From CAVTWH01 sp963850915 (lineage in GTDB: Bacteria; Actinomycetota; Actinomycetes; Mycobacteriales; Micromonosporaceae): DNA of 64,000 nucleotides. Under the pieces are notes generated by a model. It did not search any database. It was not told the origin of the DNA and was given only the letters and a program-made list of their open reading frames with translations. Below are positions 54,683 through 63,570 of the stretch, in pieces. The stretch lies in NCBI GenBank assembly GCA_963850915.1, contig CAWKND010000010.1, positions 930,001-994,000 of the forward strand. Direction: 5' to 3'. The translations under genes were made by a program, and so were the position numbers. Position 1 is the stretch's first letter; each line of letters opens with the position of its first letter.

Positions 54683-57600
54683 TTACAGCAGGCGAAGCTG
54701 CTGATCGCGTGGGCGGCGCGGGGTGTCGTCTCCCCGACGCTCGAGCAGTCCCGGGTCGATGTCGCGCAGGAAGCGGGAGGCTCCGGTCTCCCGCTCGGCC
54801 CCGTGCCGGGTACGCCGCCGGGCGTGGCTCACGAACAGCCGGTCCTGCGCCCGGGTCAGCCCGACGAAGAACAGCCGCCGCTCCTCGGCCACCTGCTCCT
54901 CGTCCGGCTCCGCCCCGGCCCAGCGCAGCGGGAGCAGCCCGTCCTCGACGCCGATCAGGAAGACGACCGGAAACTCCAGGCCCTTCGCCGCGTGCAGGGT
55001 CAGCAGCGTCACCGCCTGGGCACGCGGGTCCAGCGCGTCGACCTCGGCGCCGGTGGCCACCTCGGTGAGGAAACGCTCCACGTCCGTACCGCACCGGCGG
55101 GCCAGCGGATCCAGTAGGTCAACGGCGAGGTGCAGGTCGTCGGCGGTGACCGCGCCGTCCAGCGGTGGGCGCTCGGCGAGCTGGCGGGCGGTGGTACGCA
55201 CCCGCTCGGTCAGCGGGACGCCCTTGCCCGGGGTACTGGCGCTGCCCGCGCCTCCAGTGGCGAAGCGGAGTTCGTGGGCGAGAGCGGCGACGCCGGGGCG
55301 GTCGCGCAGCCGGTCGTGTGAGCGCTTCTGCACCGGTACGTTCCCCTTGGCCAGCGCCTCCACCACGGCGGCTGCCTGGGCGTCGGTGCGGTACAGCACG
55401 GCGATGTCGGCGAAGCTCAGGCCCTGGTGTGCGGCGGCCCGCGAGTCGACCCGGCCGGAGTCGAGCGAGCGGTGCGACAGGCCACCGACAAGTTCGTCGA
55501 TGGTACGCACCACGAAGTCGGCTTCGTCGGCTACCGAGGCAGCGGGGTACAGCCCGATCGGCGGCGCTTCGAGATCCAGCCGGGCCGGGTCGAGCCGGCG
55601 CCCGGGTACCAGCGTGCTCGGCGCGATCGCCTGTACCGCCGCCGCGATGATCGGCGCGGACGAGCGGTAGTTGCGGGTCAGCCGGACCAGCCGGGCGTCG
55701 GTGAAGTCGCGGGCGAAGCGCAGGAAGTAGGAGACGTCGGCGCCACGGAACGAGTAGATCGCCTGGTCCGGGTCGCCGATCGCGCACAGGTTGCCGTCTT
55801 TCGGGCAGAGCAGGCGCAGCAGCTCGTACTGGGCCGCGTCGACATCCTGGTACTCGTCCACGAAGATCCAGCCCCACCGCGCCTGGTACCGCAGCGCCAA
55901 CTCCGGATCGTCGCGCAGCAGCTCGACCGGCAGGGTGACCAGCTCGTCCAGGTCGACCAGGTCGCGCTCACGCAGCGCCTTGGCGTACCCGGGCACGTCC
56001 CCCGGCCCGTTGCGCAGCGCCGCCTTCGCGTTCCCCTCGGCGAGCCCGGCGGCGGAGAGTGCCGCCAGCCGCTCTGCCTCGTCGGCGACCCGGAACGCCT
56101 CGGTCAGCCCGACCCGGGTCGGGTACTCGCGCAGGATCGACAGGCCGAGACTGTGGAAGGTACCGACCGTCACGTCGTCGGCGACCGGGCCGAGCAGTGC
56201 CGCCAGCCGGTGCCGCAGCTCCTCGGCGGCCCGCCGGGTGAACGTGATCGCCAGGCACTCCTCGGGGTACACGCCCAGCTCGGCGCAGAGGTACGCGACC
56301 CGGTGGGTGAGGGTACGGGTCTTGCCGGTACCCGGGCCGGCCACGATCAGCAGCGGACCGCCGGGCGCCGACGCGGCTACCCGCTGCATGGCGTCCAGCC
56401 GGTCGAGCAGCCCCGTTCCGACCTCCTCCATCCCGGCGAGCATCGGCTCCAGCGGTTCGTGCGGCGAAGCCTCGGCGGCCAGTGGCGGCGGCGCCGCCTT
56501 GGTAGCGGCCGGCTTGCGCTGCTTGGGCGCCATCGTGCCGGTGGCGCTCTGCGTCGGCGGGCTGACCGGGGCGGGCGCAGCCGGCTCTGACCGGGGTGCG
56601 GGGACAGCGCGGCGGCGGGGAGTGGCAGGCGTGGTGACCGGGAGGTCGAAGAGCGCGTCCGCGCCGCCCCGGCGGCCGGCCAGTTCACCGGGCTCGAAGA
56701 GGCGGATCACGCCGTACTCGCCGTCGTAGCCGGGAATCCGGGTGACCCGACCGGCCCGGAGTCGACCGATCGCCTCGCCGAGCAGTTCGCCACCGACCCG
56801 GGTCAGCTCGTCGATCGGTACCGTCCGCAGGATCGACAGCTCCGGGCCGAGTTCGGCGGCGAGCGCGTCCAGCTTGCCGGTCACCGACTTCGCCTTCGGG
56901 CCGACGCCCTCGATCTCGCCGACGATCTGAGCCAGCTGGAGCAGGTGCGTCACCGGCTTGGCACGCGGCGCCGGCTGCCCAACCGGCCGGTCGGCCAGCT
57001 CCTCCACCCGGGCCAGTACCCCCACTGTCAGCGGTTTGCCGCACACCGGGCAGGTACCCCCGGCCGCCTTTGTCTGTTCGGGCTGCCAGCTGATCCCGCA
57101 GGCCCGGTGCCCGTCGGCGTGGTACTTGCCCTCCTCGGGGAAGAACTCGATGGTGCCGGCCAGCCCGCTGCCGTCCCGCAGCCCGTCGCGTACCGCGAAG
57201 TAGTTCAGCTCGCTGCTCAGCAGGGTGGCCTCGCGGGCCAGCGCCGGCGCGGAGTGCGCGTCGGAGTTGGAGACCAGCGAGTAACCGTCCAGTGTGGACA
57301 CCCGCCAGTTCATCTCCGGATCGCTGGACAGCCCGGTCTCCACCGCGAAGATGTGCTCGGCCAGGTCGGCGTAGCAGTCGGCGATGGCGTCGAAGCCGGA
57401 CTTGGAGCCGAGCGCGGAGAACCACGGCGTCCAGATGTGCGCCGGGACAAGGAACGCGTCCGGGCTCGCCTCGAGGGTGATCTCCAGCAGGTCGCGCGAG
57501 TCCAGCCCGAGGATCGGGCGGCCGTCGGAGCCGAGGTTGCCGATCCGGCCGAGCGCGGTGTTGAACCGGGCGGCCGCCTCCAGATCCGGCTGGTAGACGA

Positions 57601-57931
57601 GGTGGTGCACCTTGCGGGTCCGGTCGCCGCGCTTGTAGATGGTGGAGATCTCGACGCTCAGGGCAAACCGGACCGGGGCGGTAGAGACGTTGCCGGGCAG
57701 CCGCCGGCTGACTTCCGCGTCGGCGTCGGGATTCAGTTGGTACAGGCCGGGTTCGGCGGGTACCAGCGTCTCGCGCAGGTGCTCGTACCAGGCCGGGTGC
57801 GTGAAGTCGCCGGTACCCAGCAGCGTGATGCCCTTGCGCCGGGCCCACCAGGAGAGCGTGCTGAGGTTGAGGTCACGGCTGCACGCACGGGAGTACCGGG
57901 AATGGATGTGCAGATCCGCGACAAAGACCAC
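54683..57931 (-). CDS. EndoQ-like PHP nuclease fused to a UvrD/PcrA-type helicase
   Basis: 1082 residues from GTG at 57931 (AGGA site); GTG at 57946 is an alternative. Residues 1-270 are a PHP domain with metal ligands (VADLHIHSRYSRACSRDLN, GTGDFTHPAWYEHL, SNSDAHS). A zinc site with C278, C293 and C296 (CPVCG) follows, then a helix-hairpin-helix region near 330-390 (IVGEIEGVGPKAK). This order is that of endonuclease Q, which nicks DNA 5' of deaminated bases. After a Pro/Ala-rich linker comes an SF1 helicase: Walker A AGPGTGKT (530-537), DEYQD (about 691) and HAAKGLEFPVVF (about 980). The fusion suggests incision coupled to unwinding. Confidence 0.85.
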   Translation of the reverse strand: MVFVADLHIHSRYSRACSRDLNLSTLSWWARRKGITLLGTGDFTHPAWYEHLRETLVPAEPGLYQLNPDADAEVSRRLPGNVSTAPVRFALSVEISTIYKRGDRTRKVHHLVYQPDLEAAARFNTALGRIGNLGSDGRPILGLDSRDLLEITLEASPDAFLVPAHIWTPWFSALGSKSGFDAIADCYADLAEHIFAVETGLSSDPEMNWRVSTLDGYSLVSNSDAHSAPALAREATLLSSELNYFAVRDGLRDGSGLAGTIEFFPEEGKYHADGHRACGISWQPEQTKAAGGTCPVCGKPLTVGVLARVEELADRPVGQPAPRAKPVTHLLQLAQIVGEIEGVGPKAKSVTGKLDALAAELGPELSILRTVPIDELTRVGGELLGEAIGRLRAGRVTRIPGYDGEYGVIRLFEPGELAGRRGGADALFDLPVTTPATPRRRAVPAPRSEPAAPAPVSPPTQSATGTMAPKQRKPAATKAAPPPLAAEASPHEPLEPMLAGMEEVGTGLLDRLDAMQRVAASAPGGPLLIVAGPGTGKTRTLTHRVAYLCAELGVYPEECLAITFTRRAAEELRHRLAALLGPVADDVTVGTFHSLGLSILREYPTRVGLTEAFRVADEAERLAALSAAGLAEGNAKAALRNGPGDVPGYAKALRERDLVDLDELVTLPVELLRDDPELALRYQARWGWIFVDEYQDVDAAQYELLRLLCPKDGNLCAIGDPDQAIYSFRGADVSYFLRFARDFTDARLVRLTRNYRSSAPIIAAAVQAIAPSTLVPGRRLDPARLDLEAPPIGLYPAASVADEADFVVRTIDELVGGLSHRSLDSGRVDSRAAAHQGLSFADIAVLYRTDAQAAAVVEALAKGNVPVQKRSHDRLRDRPGVAALAHELRFATGGAGSASTPGKGVPLTERVRTTARQLAERPPLDGAVTADDLHLAVDLLDPLARRCGTDVERFLTEVATGAEVDALDPRAQAVTLLTLHAAKGLEFPVVFLIGVEDGLLPLRWAGAEPDEEQVAEERRLFFVGLTRAQDRLFVSHARRRTRHGAERETGASRFLRDIDPGLLERRGDDTPRRPRDQQLRLL

Positions 57932-57994
57932 GAGGCATCCTGGCACGTCGGTCGGTGTCGATGTCGCACGCCTCGCGGGTCGTGCCCTCCTCTT

Positions 57995-58038
57995 GGGGCG
58001 GCGCGGCTCGGGGCGGCGCGGCTTGGGGCGGCGCGGCT
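57995..58038. repeat. Three tandem copies of GGGGCGGCGCGGCT
   Basis: Units start at 57995, 58010 and 58025 (15-bp period) in the spacer between the HAD gene stop and the EndoQ-UvrD start. No function is apparent. Confidence 0.9.
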
Positions 58039-58045
58039 GCGCCGG

Positions 58046-58741
58046 TCAGCCGGCGAGCAGGCGCAGTACCTCGTCCACGTCCTCGAGTGTCTCGAAGACG
58101 TGCTGCGCGCCGGCCGCCTTCAACGTCGCGACGTCGGCCGGTCCGGTGGCGACCCCGACCGCGGTGACGTTGTTGACCAGCGCCGCCTCGATGTCGTGGA
58201 TGGTGTCGCCGACCACGAAAACCTCGGCGAAGTCGCCGTACTTGGCGCGCGAGCGCTCCAGGCTCCGGGTGACCAGCGGTGGGCGTACCACGTCGTCGGT
58301 GCCGTATCCGCCGACCGTCACGTCGATGTGGCGCTCCAGCCCGAACGCGCCGATCTTCGTCTCCGCGTTCGGCCGGATGTTCCCGGTGACCAGCGTCTGC
58401 ACCACGTGCGCCCGCTCCGCCAGTCCGGTCACCACGGCGCCGACGCCCGGCAGCAGGTACCCGCGCTCGACGATCCACTCCCGGCGGGCGTGGAACTCCG
58501 TCGCGAACTCCGTGAAGAACGGCTCCAGGTAGCGCTCGGGGTCCTCGACTCCGTTGAGCGCGAACGCTTCCAGGAAGATGTGCCGGTCGGTACGCCCGGC
58601 CAGGCTGGTCGGGATGTGCTGGTACGGCCGGCCGGTGACGGTGGTGAACGCGGCACCGTACGCGGCGGCCACCAGCGGACCGGTACGCAGCAGCGTCTGG
58701 TCGATGTCCCACATCACCAGTCGCCGGTCAGGAGCTGGCAA
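58046..58741 (-). CDS. HAD-superfamily hydrolase (phosphatase-like)
   Basis: 231 residues from TTG at 58741, with GAGGAC 4-5 bp upstream, overlapping the preceding stop region by 14 bp. HAD motifs are MWDIDQTLLRTG (I, nucleophile Asp in DID), TLVTGNIRPNAETK (II/III) and VFVVGDTIHDIEAAL (IV). The cap region includes PYQHIPTSLAGRTDRHIF, as in phosphoglycolate-phosphatase-like enzymes. The substrate is unknown. It is co-transcribed with the small thiamine-binding-type gene. Confidence 0.85.
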   Translation of the reverse strand: MPAPDRRLVMWDIDQTLLRTGPLVAAAYGAAFTTVTGRPYQHIPTSLAGRTDRHIFLEAFALNGVEDPERYLEPFFTEFATEFHARREWIVERGYLLPGVGAVVTGLAERAHVVQTLVTGNIRPNAETKIGAFGLERHIDVTVGGYGTDDVVRPPLVTRSLERSRAKYGDFAEVFVVGDTIHDIEAALVNNVTAVGVATGPADVATLKAAGAQHVFETLEDVDEVLRLLAG

Positions 58742-59024
58742 GGTAGTCCTCGATCCGCTCCACTTTCGCCGTGAGCTGGCCGGTGTGTCCGGGGTGCAGG
58801 TCGGCCTTCAGTACCAGGCTGACCCGGGGTGCCCGGGCGCTGACCGCTTCGCAGGCGCGCTTGACGACCGCCATCACCTCGTCCCAGTCGCCTTCGACGC
58901 TGGTGAACATGGCGTCGGTCCGATTGGGCAGGCCCGACTCGCGGACCACCCGGACCGCCTCGGCCACCACCTCGCCGACCTGCTCACCAACGCCCAGCGG
59001 CGTCACCGAGAACGCGACTATCAC
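58728..59024 (-). CDS. MTH1187-family thiamine-binding protein
   Basis: 98 residues from GTG at 59024. The family pattern is clear (VAFSVTPLGVGEQVGEVVAE, YRTDAMFTSVEG-type region NRTDAMFTSVEGDWDEVM, RVSLVLKADLHPG). These small ferredoxin-fold proteins (formerly DUF77) form tetramers and bind thiamine-like ligands. It overlaps the HAD gene start and lies 27 bp after moaD on the same strand. Confidence 0.88.
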   Translation of the reverse strand: MIVAFSVTPLGVGEQVGEVVAEAVRVVRESGLPNRTDAMFTSVEGDWDEVMAVVKRACEAVSARAPRVSLVLKADLHPGHTGQLTAKVERIEDYLASS

Positions 59025-59051
59025 CGGCCCCCCTCACTGACTCTGCGGTAC

Positions 59052-59291
59052 TCAGCCCCCGGCGAACGGGGGCAGGACATCCACGGTGGCGTCGGCCGGC
59101 AGCGGTGCCGTCCGGTCGTGACAGGCCACCCCGTCGACCAGGTACGACGAGCGGTCCAGTACCCGGGCCAGTGGCTCGCCGTACCGGTCGGCAAGCACCG
59201 TGAGCAGCCCGGCCACCGAGTCCACCGGGTACTCCGCAGCCGGTGTACCGGCAGCCGCCCGGGCAGCAGCGAAGAAGCGTACGACCGCCAC
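59052..59291 (-). CDS. moaD: Molybdopterin synthase sulfur-carrier subunit MoaD
   Basis: 79 residues, a ubiquitin-like fold ending in the required Gly-Gly (VDVLPPFAGG). The N terminus MAVVRFFAAARAAAGTPAAE is typical of MoaD. It carries the thiocarboxylate used by MoaE, which is encoded 9 kb away. It is 3 bp after the moaA stop, so moaA-moaD are co-translated. Confidence 0.93.
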   Translation of the reverse strand: MAVVRFFAAARAAAGTPAAEYPVDSVAGLLTVLADRYGEPLARVLDRSSYLVDGVACHDRTAPLPADATVDVLPPFAGG

Positions 59292-59294
59292 GCG

Positions 59295-60302
59295 TCAGCC
59301 GCCGATCGCCGACATCGGGCGGGCCGGCTGCAGGAAGCTCGGGTCGTCGATGCCGTGCCCGGGCAGCTTGCCCCACATCGCCGCGCGCCACTGGTCAGCC
59401 AGCTCGTCGTCGGCCGCCCCGCCGCGCAGCAGCCCGCGCAGGTCGGTCTCGCCCTGGCTGAACAGGCAGTTGCGGATCTGTCCGTCGGCGGTCAGTCGGG
59501 TCCGGTCGCAGTCGCCACAGAAGGGTCGGGTCACGCTCGCGATGATCCCCACCCGGGCGATCTCTCCGGCAGTCGGGACCAGCCAGGTTTCGGCCGGTGC
59601 TCCGCCGCGCTCGGCCGGGTCGGGGAGCAGGGTGAACTCGCGCTCGAGCGCGGCCTGGATCTCGTCGGCGGTGACCATCCGCTCCCGCGACCAGGTGTGC
59701 CCGGCGTCCAGCGGCATCTGCTCGATGAAGCGCAGCTCGTATCCGTTGGCCAGGGCGAAGCGCAGCAGCGCCGGTGCCTCGTCGTCGTTCGCGCCGCGGA
59801 TCAGTACCGAGTTGACCTTCACCGGCCCGAGTCCAGCGCTGCCCGCCGCCACCAGCCCATCGAGTACGTCCGGCAGCCGGCGGCGGTGGGTGAGCTGCTC
59901 AAAGCGGTCCGGATCGAGCGTGTCCAGGGAGACGTTGACCCGGTCGAGGCCGGCCGCCCGCAGCGGAGCCGCCAGCCGGGCCAGACCGATGCCGTTGGTG
60001 GTCAGCGACAGCTCGGGCCGGGGGGTGAACTGCGCGCAGGCCGCGACGATCTCCACCAGCCCCCGGCGCAGCAGCGGTTCGCCGCCGGTGAACCGGATCT
60101 CCCGGACCCCCAGTCGGGTCACCGCCACGCCGACCAGCCGCACGATCTCCGCGTCGGTCAGCAGCTCCGGCTTGGGCAGCCAGTCCAGCCCCTCGGCCGG
60201 CATGCAGTAGGTGCACCGCAGGTTGCACCGGTCGGTGAGGGAGACGCGCAGGTCGATGGCGGTCCGGCCGTGCCGGTCCAGCAGCCCCGCGCGAATGTTC
60301 AC
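59295..60302 (-). CDS. moaA: GTP 3',8-cyclase MoaA (radical SAM)
   Basis: 335 residues from GTG at 60302, giving RVSLTDRCNLRCTYCMPAEG with the SAM cluster CxxxCxxC. The second 4Fe-4S cluster site is TRPFCGDCDRTRLTADGQIR followed by NCLFSQGE. It carries out the first step of molybdenum cofactor synthesis with MoaC. The start overlaps the stop of the upstream FN3K-like gene (GTGA). The C terminus PARPMSAIGG ends in the conserved Gly-Gly. Confidence 0.95.
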   Translation of the reverse strand: MNIRAGLLDRHGRTAIDLRVSLTDRCNLRCTYCMPAEGLDWLPKPELLTDAEIVRLVGVAVTRLGVREIRFTGGEPLLRRGLVEIVAACAQFTPRPELSLTTNGIGLARLAAPLRAAGLDRVNVSLDTLDPDRFEQLTHRRRLPDVLDGLVAAGSAGLGPVKVNSVLIRGANDDEAPALLRFALANGYELRFIEQMPLDAGHTWSRERMVTADEIQAALEREFTLLPDPAERGGAPAETWLVPTAGEIARVGIIASVTRPFCGDCDRTRLTADGQIRNCLFSQGETDLRGLLRGGAADDELADQWRAAMWGKLPGHGIDDPSFLQPARPMSAIGG

Positions 60303-61231
60303 CGCTCGACGGTAGCGCGTACGGCCGACAGTACGGCGCCCCGGTACGCCGCCCCGAACAGCGCGGTGTGTACGAGCAGCAGATGCAGCTGGTGCAGGGG
60401 TACCCGCTCGGCCCACCCCTCGGCCAGCGGTGCCACCTGCTGGTACCCCTCGATGATCTCGGTCCGGAAGGGTGCCCCGCCGAAGAGCGCGAGCGTCGCG
60501 AGGTCCGTCTCCCGGTGTCCGCCCTGCGCCGCCGGGTCGATCAGCCACGCCCCGTCCGTCCCGTCGGGGAGGCGGCCCCAGAGCACGTTGCCGGGCCACA
60601 GGTCGCCGTGGATGCGCGCCGGCGGCTCGGTCGGCCCGGCGTACCCCTCGATCTCCGCCAGCAGCCGTTCGACGGCCGCGACGTCGGCGCCGGACAGCGC
60701 CCCGTTGTCGGCCGAGAGCCGCAGGTAGGGGGCCAGGCGGGCCTGCGCGAACCAGGGCGCCCACGGCCCGGGCGAGGTGGTCGGATCCAGTGCCAAGCCG
60801 CCGATGTACCCGGCCCGCACGCTGCCGAACTGCTCCGCCCCGGCCCGGTGCACGGCGGCCAGCCCGGCCCCGAAGCGCCTCGCGGCAGCTGGCGTCGGCC
60901 GCCCCGACTCCACCCACTCCAGGGCGATGAGCTGCGGCAATGCGGCGATCACGGCCGGGATCGGCACCCCGTCCGGTACCCGCAGCCAGTCCAGCCCGGC
61001 CGCCTCCGCCTCGAAGAACCCCGGCGGCGGCGTACCCAGTCCGGCCGGCCCGCCGGCCCGCGAGCCCGCCGGCTCCGGCCAGGTCTTGGCGAACACGGAA
61101 GTACCGTCCTCCAGTGTCAGCCGGAGCGCGGCACAGATGCTCCCACCCGGTACCGGCGTCTCCCGCAGACGCTGGTGGGTGAGGAACGTCGGCAGCTGCT
61201 GCGGGTGGCTGCGCAGGTACGCCAGGTCCAT
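60299..61231 (-). CDS. Fructosamine kinase (FN3K) family protein
   Basis: 310 residues. Kinase-like motifs are GGSICAALRLTLEDGTSVFAK (nucleotide loop and Lys), RIHGDLWPGNVLWG (catalytic HGD) and AWLIDPAAQGGHRETDLA (DPA in place of DFG). These are diagnostic of fructosamine-3-kinase/ketosamine kinases, which phosphorylate glycated amines. It is translationally coupled to moaA, an unexpected partner for which no functional link is known. Confidence 0.88.
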   Translation of the reverse strand: MDLAYLRSHPQQLPTFLTHQRLRETPVPGGSICAALRLTLEDGTSVFAKTWPEPAGSRAGGPAGLGTPPPGFFEAEAAGLDWLRVPDGVPIPAVIAALPQLIALEWVESGRPTPAAARRFGAGLAAVHRAGAEQFGSVRAGYIGGLALDPTTSPGPWAPWFAQARLAPYLRLSADNGALSGADVAAVERLLAEIEGYAGPTEPPARIHGDLWPGNVLWGRLPDGTDGAWLIDPAAQGGHRETDLATLALFGGAPFRTEIIEGYQQVAPLAEGWAERVPLHQLHLLLVHTALFGAAYRGAVLSAVRATVER

Positions 61232-61328
61232 GGCGGCTCACGCTACGCCCCATCCGGGCCCGCCCCGACCCTGTCGGGTGCACCGCGTTAGCCGTGCGCG
61301 GGCCGGCGAAGCGGAGTAGGCATGAGGC

Positions 61329-61898
61329 ATGACTGACGCAGCGATCCACGTCCGGTCGTACCGGCCCCTGGACCACCGGGAGTGCCGCGCACTCTGGGCA
61401 GAGTTGGCCGAGGTGGACCGCAAGGTGCTGGGTGACCCGGGGATCGGCGGGGCCGACCCGGGCGCCGCGTTCGAGGAGTACCTGACCCGGCTCGACCTGG
61501 CCGGCATGTGGGTCGCCGAGGGTCCGGAACAGGGCCCGGACCAGGGGGTTGTCGGGCTGGTCGGGCTGGTGCTCGGTGACGGGGCGGCGCCTGGCCTGGC
61601 CTCCGGCGCGACCGCGCGGGGGATGTCCGGCGTGGTCGAGCCGATCATCGTGGCCGACCGGGTACGCGGCCGGGGCGTCGGGCACGCACTCCTGGAGCAC
61701 GTCGCCGCCCAGGCCCGGCACCGCGCCATGCGCCGGCTCTCAGTGTCCCCGTCACCGCGCAACGCGGAGGCACTGCGCTCGCTGCACGAGGCCGGGTACG
61801 ACCAGCTCTCCGCGCTCACCCTCACCCTCAACCTGGGCCCGGACACCGGCCAGGCGGCCGGACGGCTGGACATCGGCGGACTGTCCTTCCGCTACTGA
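61329..61898 (+). CDS. GNAT-family N-acetyltransferase
   Basis: 189 residues. The acetyl-CoA-binding motif A is VEPIIVADRVRGRGVGHALL, followed by SVSPSPRNAEALRSLHEAGY. The N terminus IHVRSYRPLDHRECRALWAE is typical of the fold. The substrate is unknown. It is divergent from the FN3K-moaA-moaD unit. Confidence 0.88.
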   Translation: MTDAAIHVRSYRPLDHRECRALWAELAEVDRKVLGDPGIGGADPGAAFEEYLTRLDLAGMWVAEGPEQGPDQGVVGLVGLVLGDGAAPGLASGATARGMSGVVEPIIVADRVRGRGVGHALLEHVAAQARHRAMRRLSVSPSPRNAEALRSLHEAGYDQLSALTLTLNLGPDTGQAAGRLDIGGLSFRY

Positions 61899-61949
61899 GC
61901 CGCCGGCCTTCCCTGCGCTGAGCCGCAGATATTGACGGAACTGCCGAGG

Positions 61950-61958
61950 TTATCCACA
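61950..61958 (+). promoter_or_regulatory. Isolated TTATCCACA DnaA box
   Basis: An exact copy of the consensus DnaA box TTATNCACA lies in the 112-bp intergenic region upstream of the DUF4192 gene. It is AT-rich for this genome and not part of a visible cluster. Confidence 0.45.
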
Positions 61959-62010
61959 GCGGAAACGCCGCTCTGGTGATCTCGGTCGGGCCACCGGCAG
62001 GGTGGTTCCC

Positions 62011-63069
62011 ATGACCCCGACGCTCTCCCTGCGCAGCCCGGTCGACCTGCTCGCGGCGGTGCCCTACCTGCTCGGCTTCCACCCGACCGACAGCGTGGTA
62101 CTGCTCGGCCTCAACGGCAGCCGGGTGACCTTCCAGGCCCGGGCCGACCTGGTCACCAGCCCCGCCGGACTGGCCGATCAACTCGGCGGCATCCTCGCCC
62201 GGCAGGGCTTCCAGCAGGCGCTGATCGTCGGCTACGGCCCCGCCGCCCGGGTCGATCCGGTGGTTCGCGCGCTCCGCGAGCGGCTGGCCGAGGCCGGTGT
62301 CGCCACTCCCGAGGCGCTGCGGGTGACCGGCGGCCGCTACTGGTCCTACACGTGCGCACGCCCGGAGTGCTGCCCGCCCGACGGCAACCCGTACGTCGCC
62401 GACACCACCGCCGTCGCAGCGCAGGCCACGCTGGCCGGCATGGTCGCGCTGCCGTCCCGGGACGCGCTGCGTGCCCAGCTCGCCCCGGTCACCGGGCTGG
62501 CCGAGGTCGCCATGCGGCAGGCCGGCGAGCGGGCCGATCGGCGGGCTCGCGCGCTGGTGGACGCGGCACTCACCGAGGTCCCGGTGAGCGATCCCGACCC
62601 GGGTGAAGCAGCGGTACGGGCGGCGAGTGACCGGTTCGAGGCGGCCGGTCGAGTCGCCGTCGACCAGGCGCTGGATGCCTACCGGGCGGGTCGTCCACTC
62701 GATGACGACGCGGCGGCCTGGCTCGGCATACTGCTGGTCCACCGGCCGGTGCGTGACTACGCCTGGGAGTGCATCGTCGACGATCACCAGCCTCATCTGG
62801 CGCTGTGGACCGACCTGACCCGGCGCGTCGAACTCGACCTGCGGGCTGCCCCGGCCACCCTGTTGGCATTCACCGCGTGGCAGGCGGGCGAGGGTGCGAT
62901 CACCACCATCGCGCTCGAGGTGGCGCTCGGCGCCGACCCCGAATATCCGCTGGCCGCCCTGCTCGCCCGGGCCATCGCCAACGGTCTCGACCCGGGCAGT
63001 TGGCCCTCGACCCGCCGACAGCCACTCCGGGAACACCGCCGTCGCCGTGCCCGGCACCCGCGACACTGA
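62011..63069 (+). CDS. DUF4192 protein
   Basis: 352 residues from ATG at 62011. The family signature is at the N terminus (LRSPVDLLAAVPYLLGFHPT with DSVVLLGL) and continues with ALIVGYGPAARVDPVVRAL and RYWSYTCARPECCPPDGNPY, containing three cysteines. DUF4192 is widespread in actinobacteria and of unknown function. The C terminus is a run of Arg/His. An exact DnaA box lies upstream. Confidence 0.85.
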   Translation: MTPTLSLRSPVDLLAAVPYLLGFHPTDSVVLLGLNGSRVTFQARADLVTSPAGLADQLGGILARQGFQQALIVGYGPAARVDPVVRALRERLAEAGVATPEALRVTGGRYWSYTCARPECCPPDGNPYVADTTAVAAQATLAGMVALPSRDALRAQLAPVTGLAEVAMRQAGERADRRARALVDAALTEVPVSDPDPGEAAVRAASDRFEAAGRVAVDQALDAYRAGRPLDDDAAAWLGILLVHRPVRDYAWECIVDDHQPHLALWTDLTRRVELDLRAAPATLLAFTAWQAGEGAITTIALEVALGADPEYPLAALLARAIANGLDPGSWPSTRRQPLREHRRRRARHPRH

Positions 63070-63137
63070 CCGGGGAGCGGTTCGACACGGCGCGTGACTG
63101 GGTAGGGGTTGTTACAGGGCGACAGGAGGAGTAGCAG

Positions 63138-63494
63138 ATGGCACGGGTACGCATCGACGACGGCGAGCTGGTCGTGGAGATGGAGGGGATGGACAAGCTG
63201 TGGGCGCTCAAGAGCCGGCTGTCCGTCCCGCTCGCAAACGTGCGGGGAGCCGCGGTCGACCCTGGGGTGGCCAAGCGGGAGACCGGGATACGCGCGCCGG
63301 GTGCCAGCGTCCCGGGAGTGATCACGGCCGGCACCTTCTTCGTGGAGGGCGAGCGAGTGTTCTGGGACGTACACGACGGCGTCAAGGCGGTGGTGATCGA
63401 GCTGGTGGACGAGCGCTACGCCCGACTGGTGGTCGAGGTCGACGATCCGGCCGGCACGGTGGCGCTAATCGAGCAGGCGGTCCACCCCGCCTGA
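63138..63494 (+). CDS. Small conserved protein, PH-like beta fold (unknown function)
   Basis: 118 residues with an AGGAGGAG ribosome site. The sequence MARVRIDDGELVVEMEGMDK followed by LWALKSRLSVPLANVRGAAV, then the GTFFVEGERVFWDVHDGVKAVV region, resembles bacterial PH-domain-like proteins in which LANVRGA follows the first strands. No catalytic residues are visible. It is probably cytoplasmic and stands alone between DUF4192 and fdhD. Confidence 0.7.
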   Translation: MARVRIDDGELVVEMEGMDKLWALKSRLSVPLANVRGAAVDPGVAKRETGIRAPGASVPGVITAGTFFVEGERVFWDVHDGVKAVVIELVDERYARLVVEVDDPAGTVALIEQAVHPA

Positions 63495-63536
63495 GTTCAT
63501 CACCCTGGGTTCGTGACCCTGAGCCAGCTCACCAAC

Positions 63537-63570
63537 CCTGAGTTCACGAAGCCTGAGTTCACGAAGCCTG
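63537..63570. repeat. 15-bp tandem repeat at the end of fdhD
   Basis: CCTGAGTTCACGAAG occurs at 63537-63551 and 63552-63566, followed by a partial third copy. Related CCTGAG/GGGTTCGTGA pieces extend left to 63490. One copy contains the fdhD stop codon. Confidence 0.85.
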
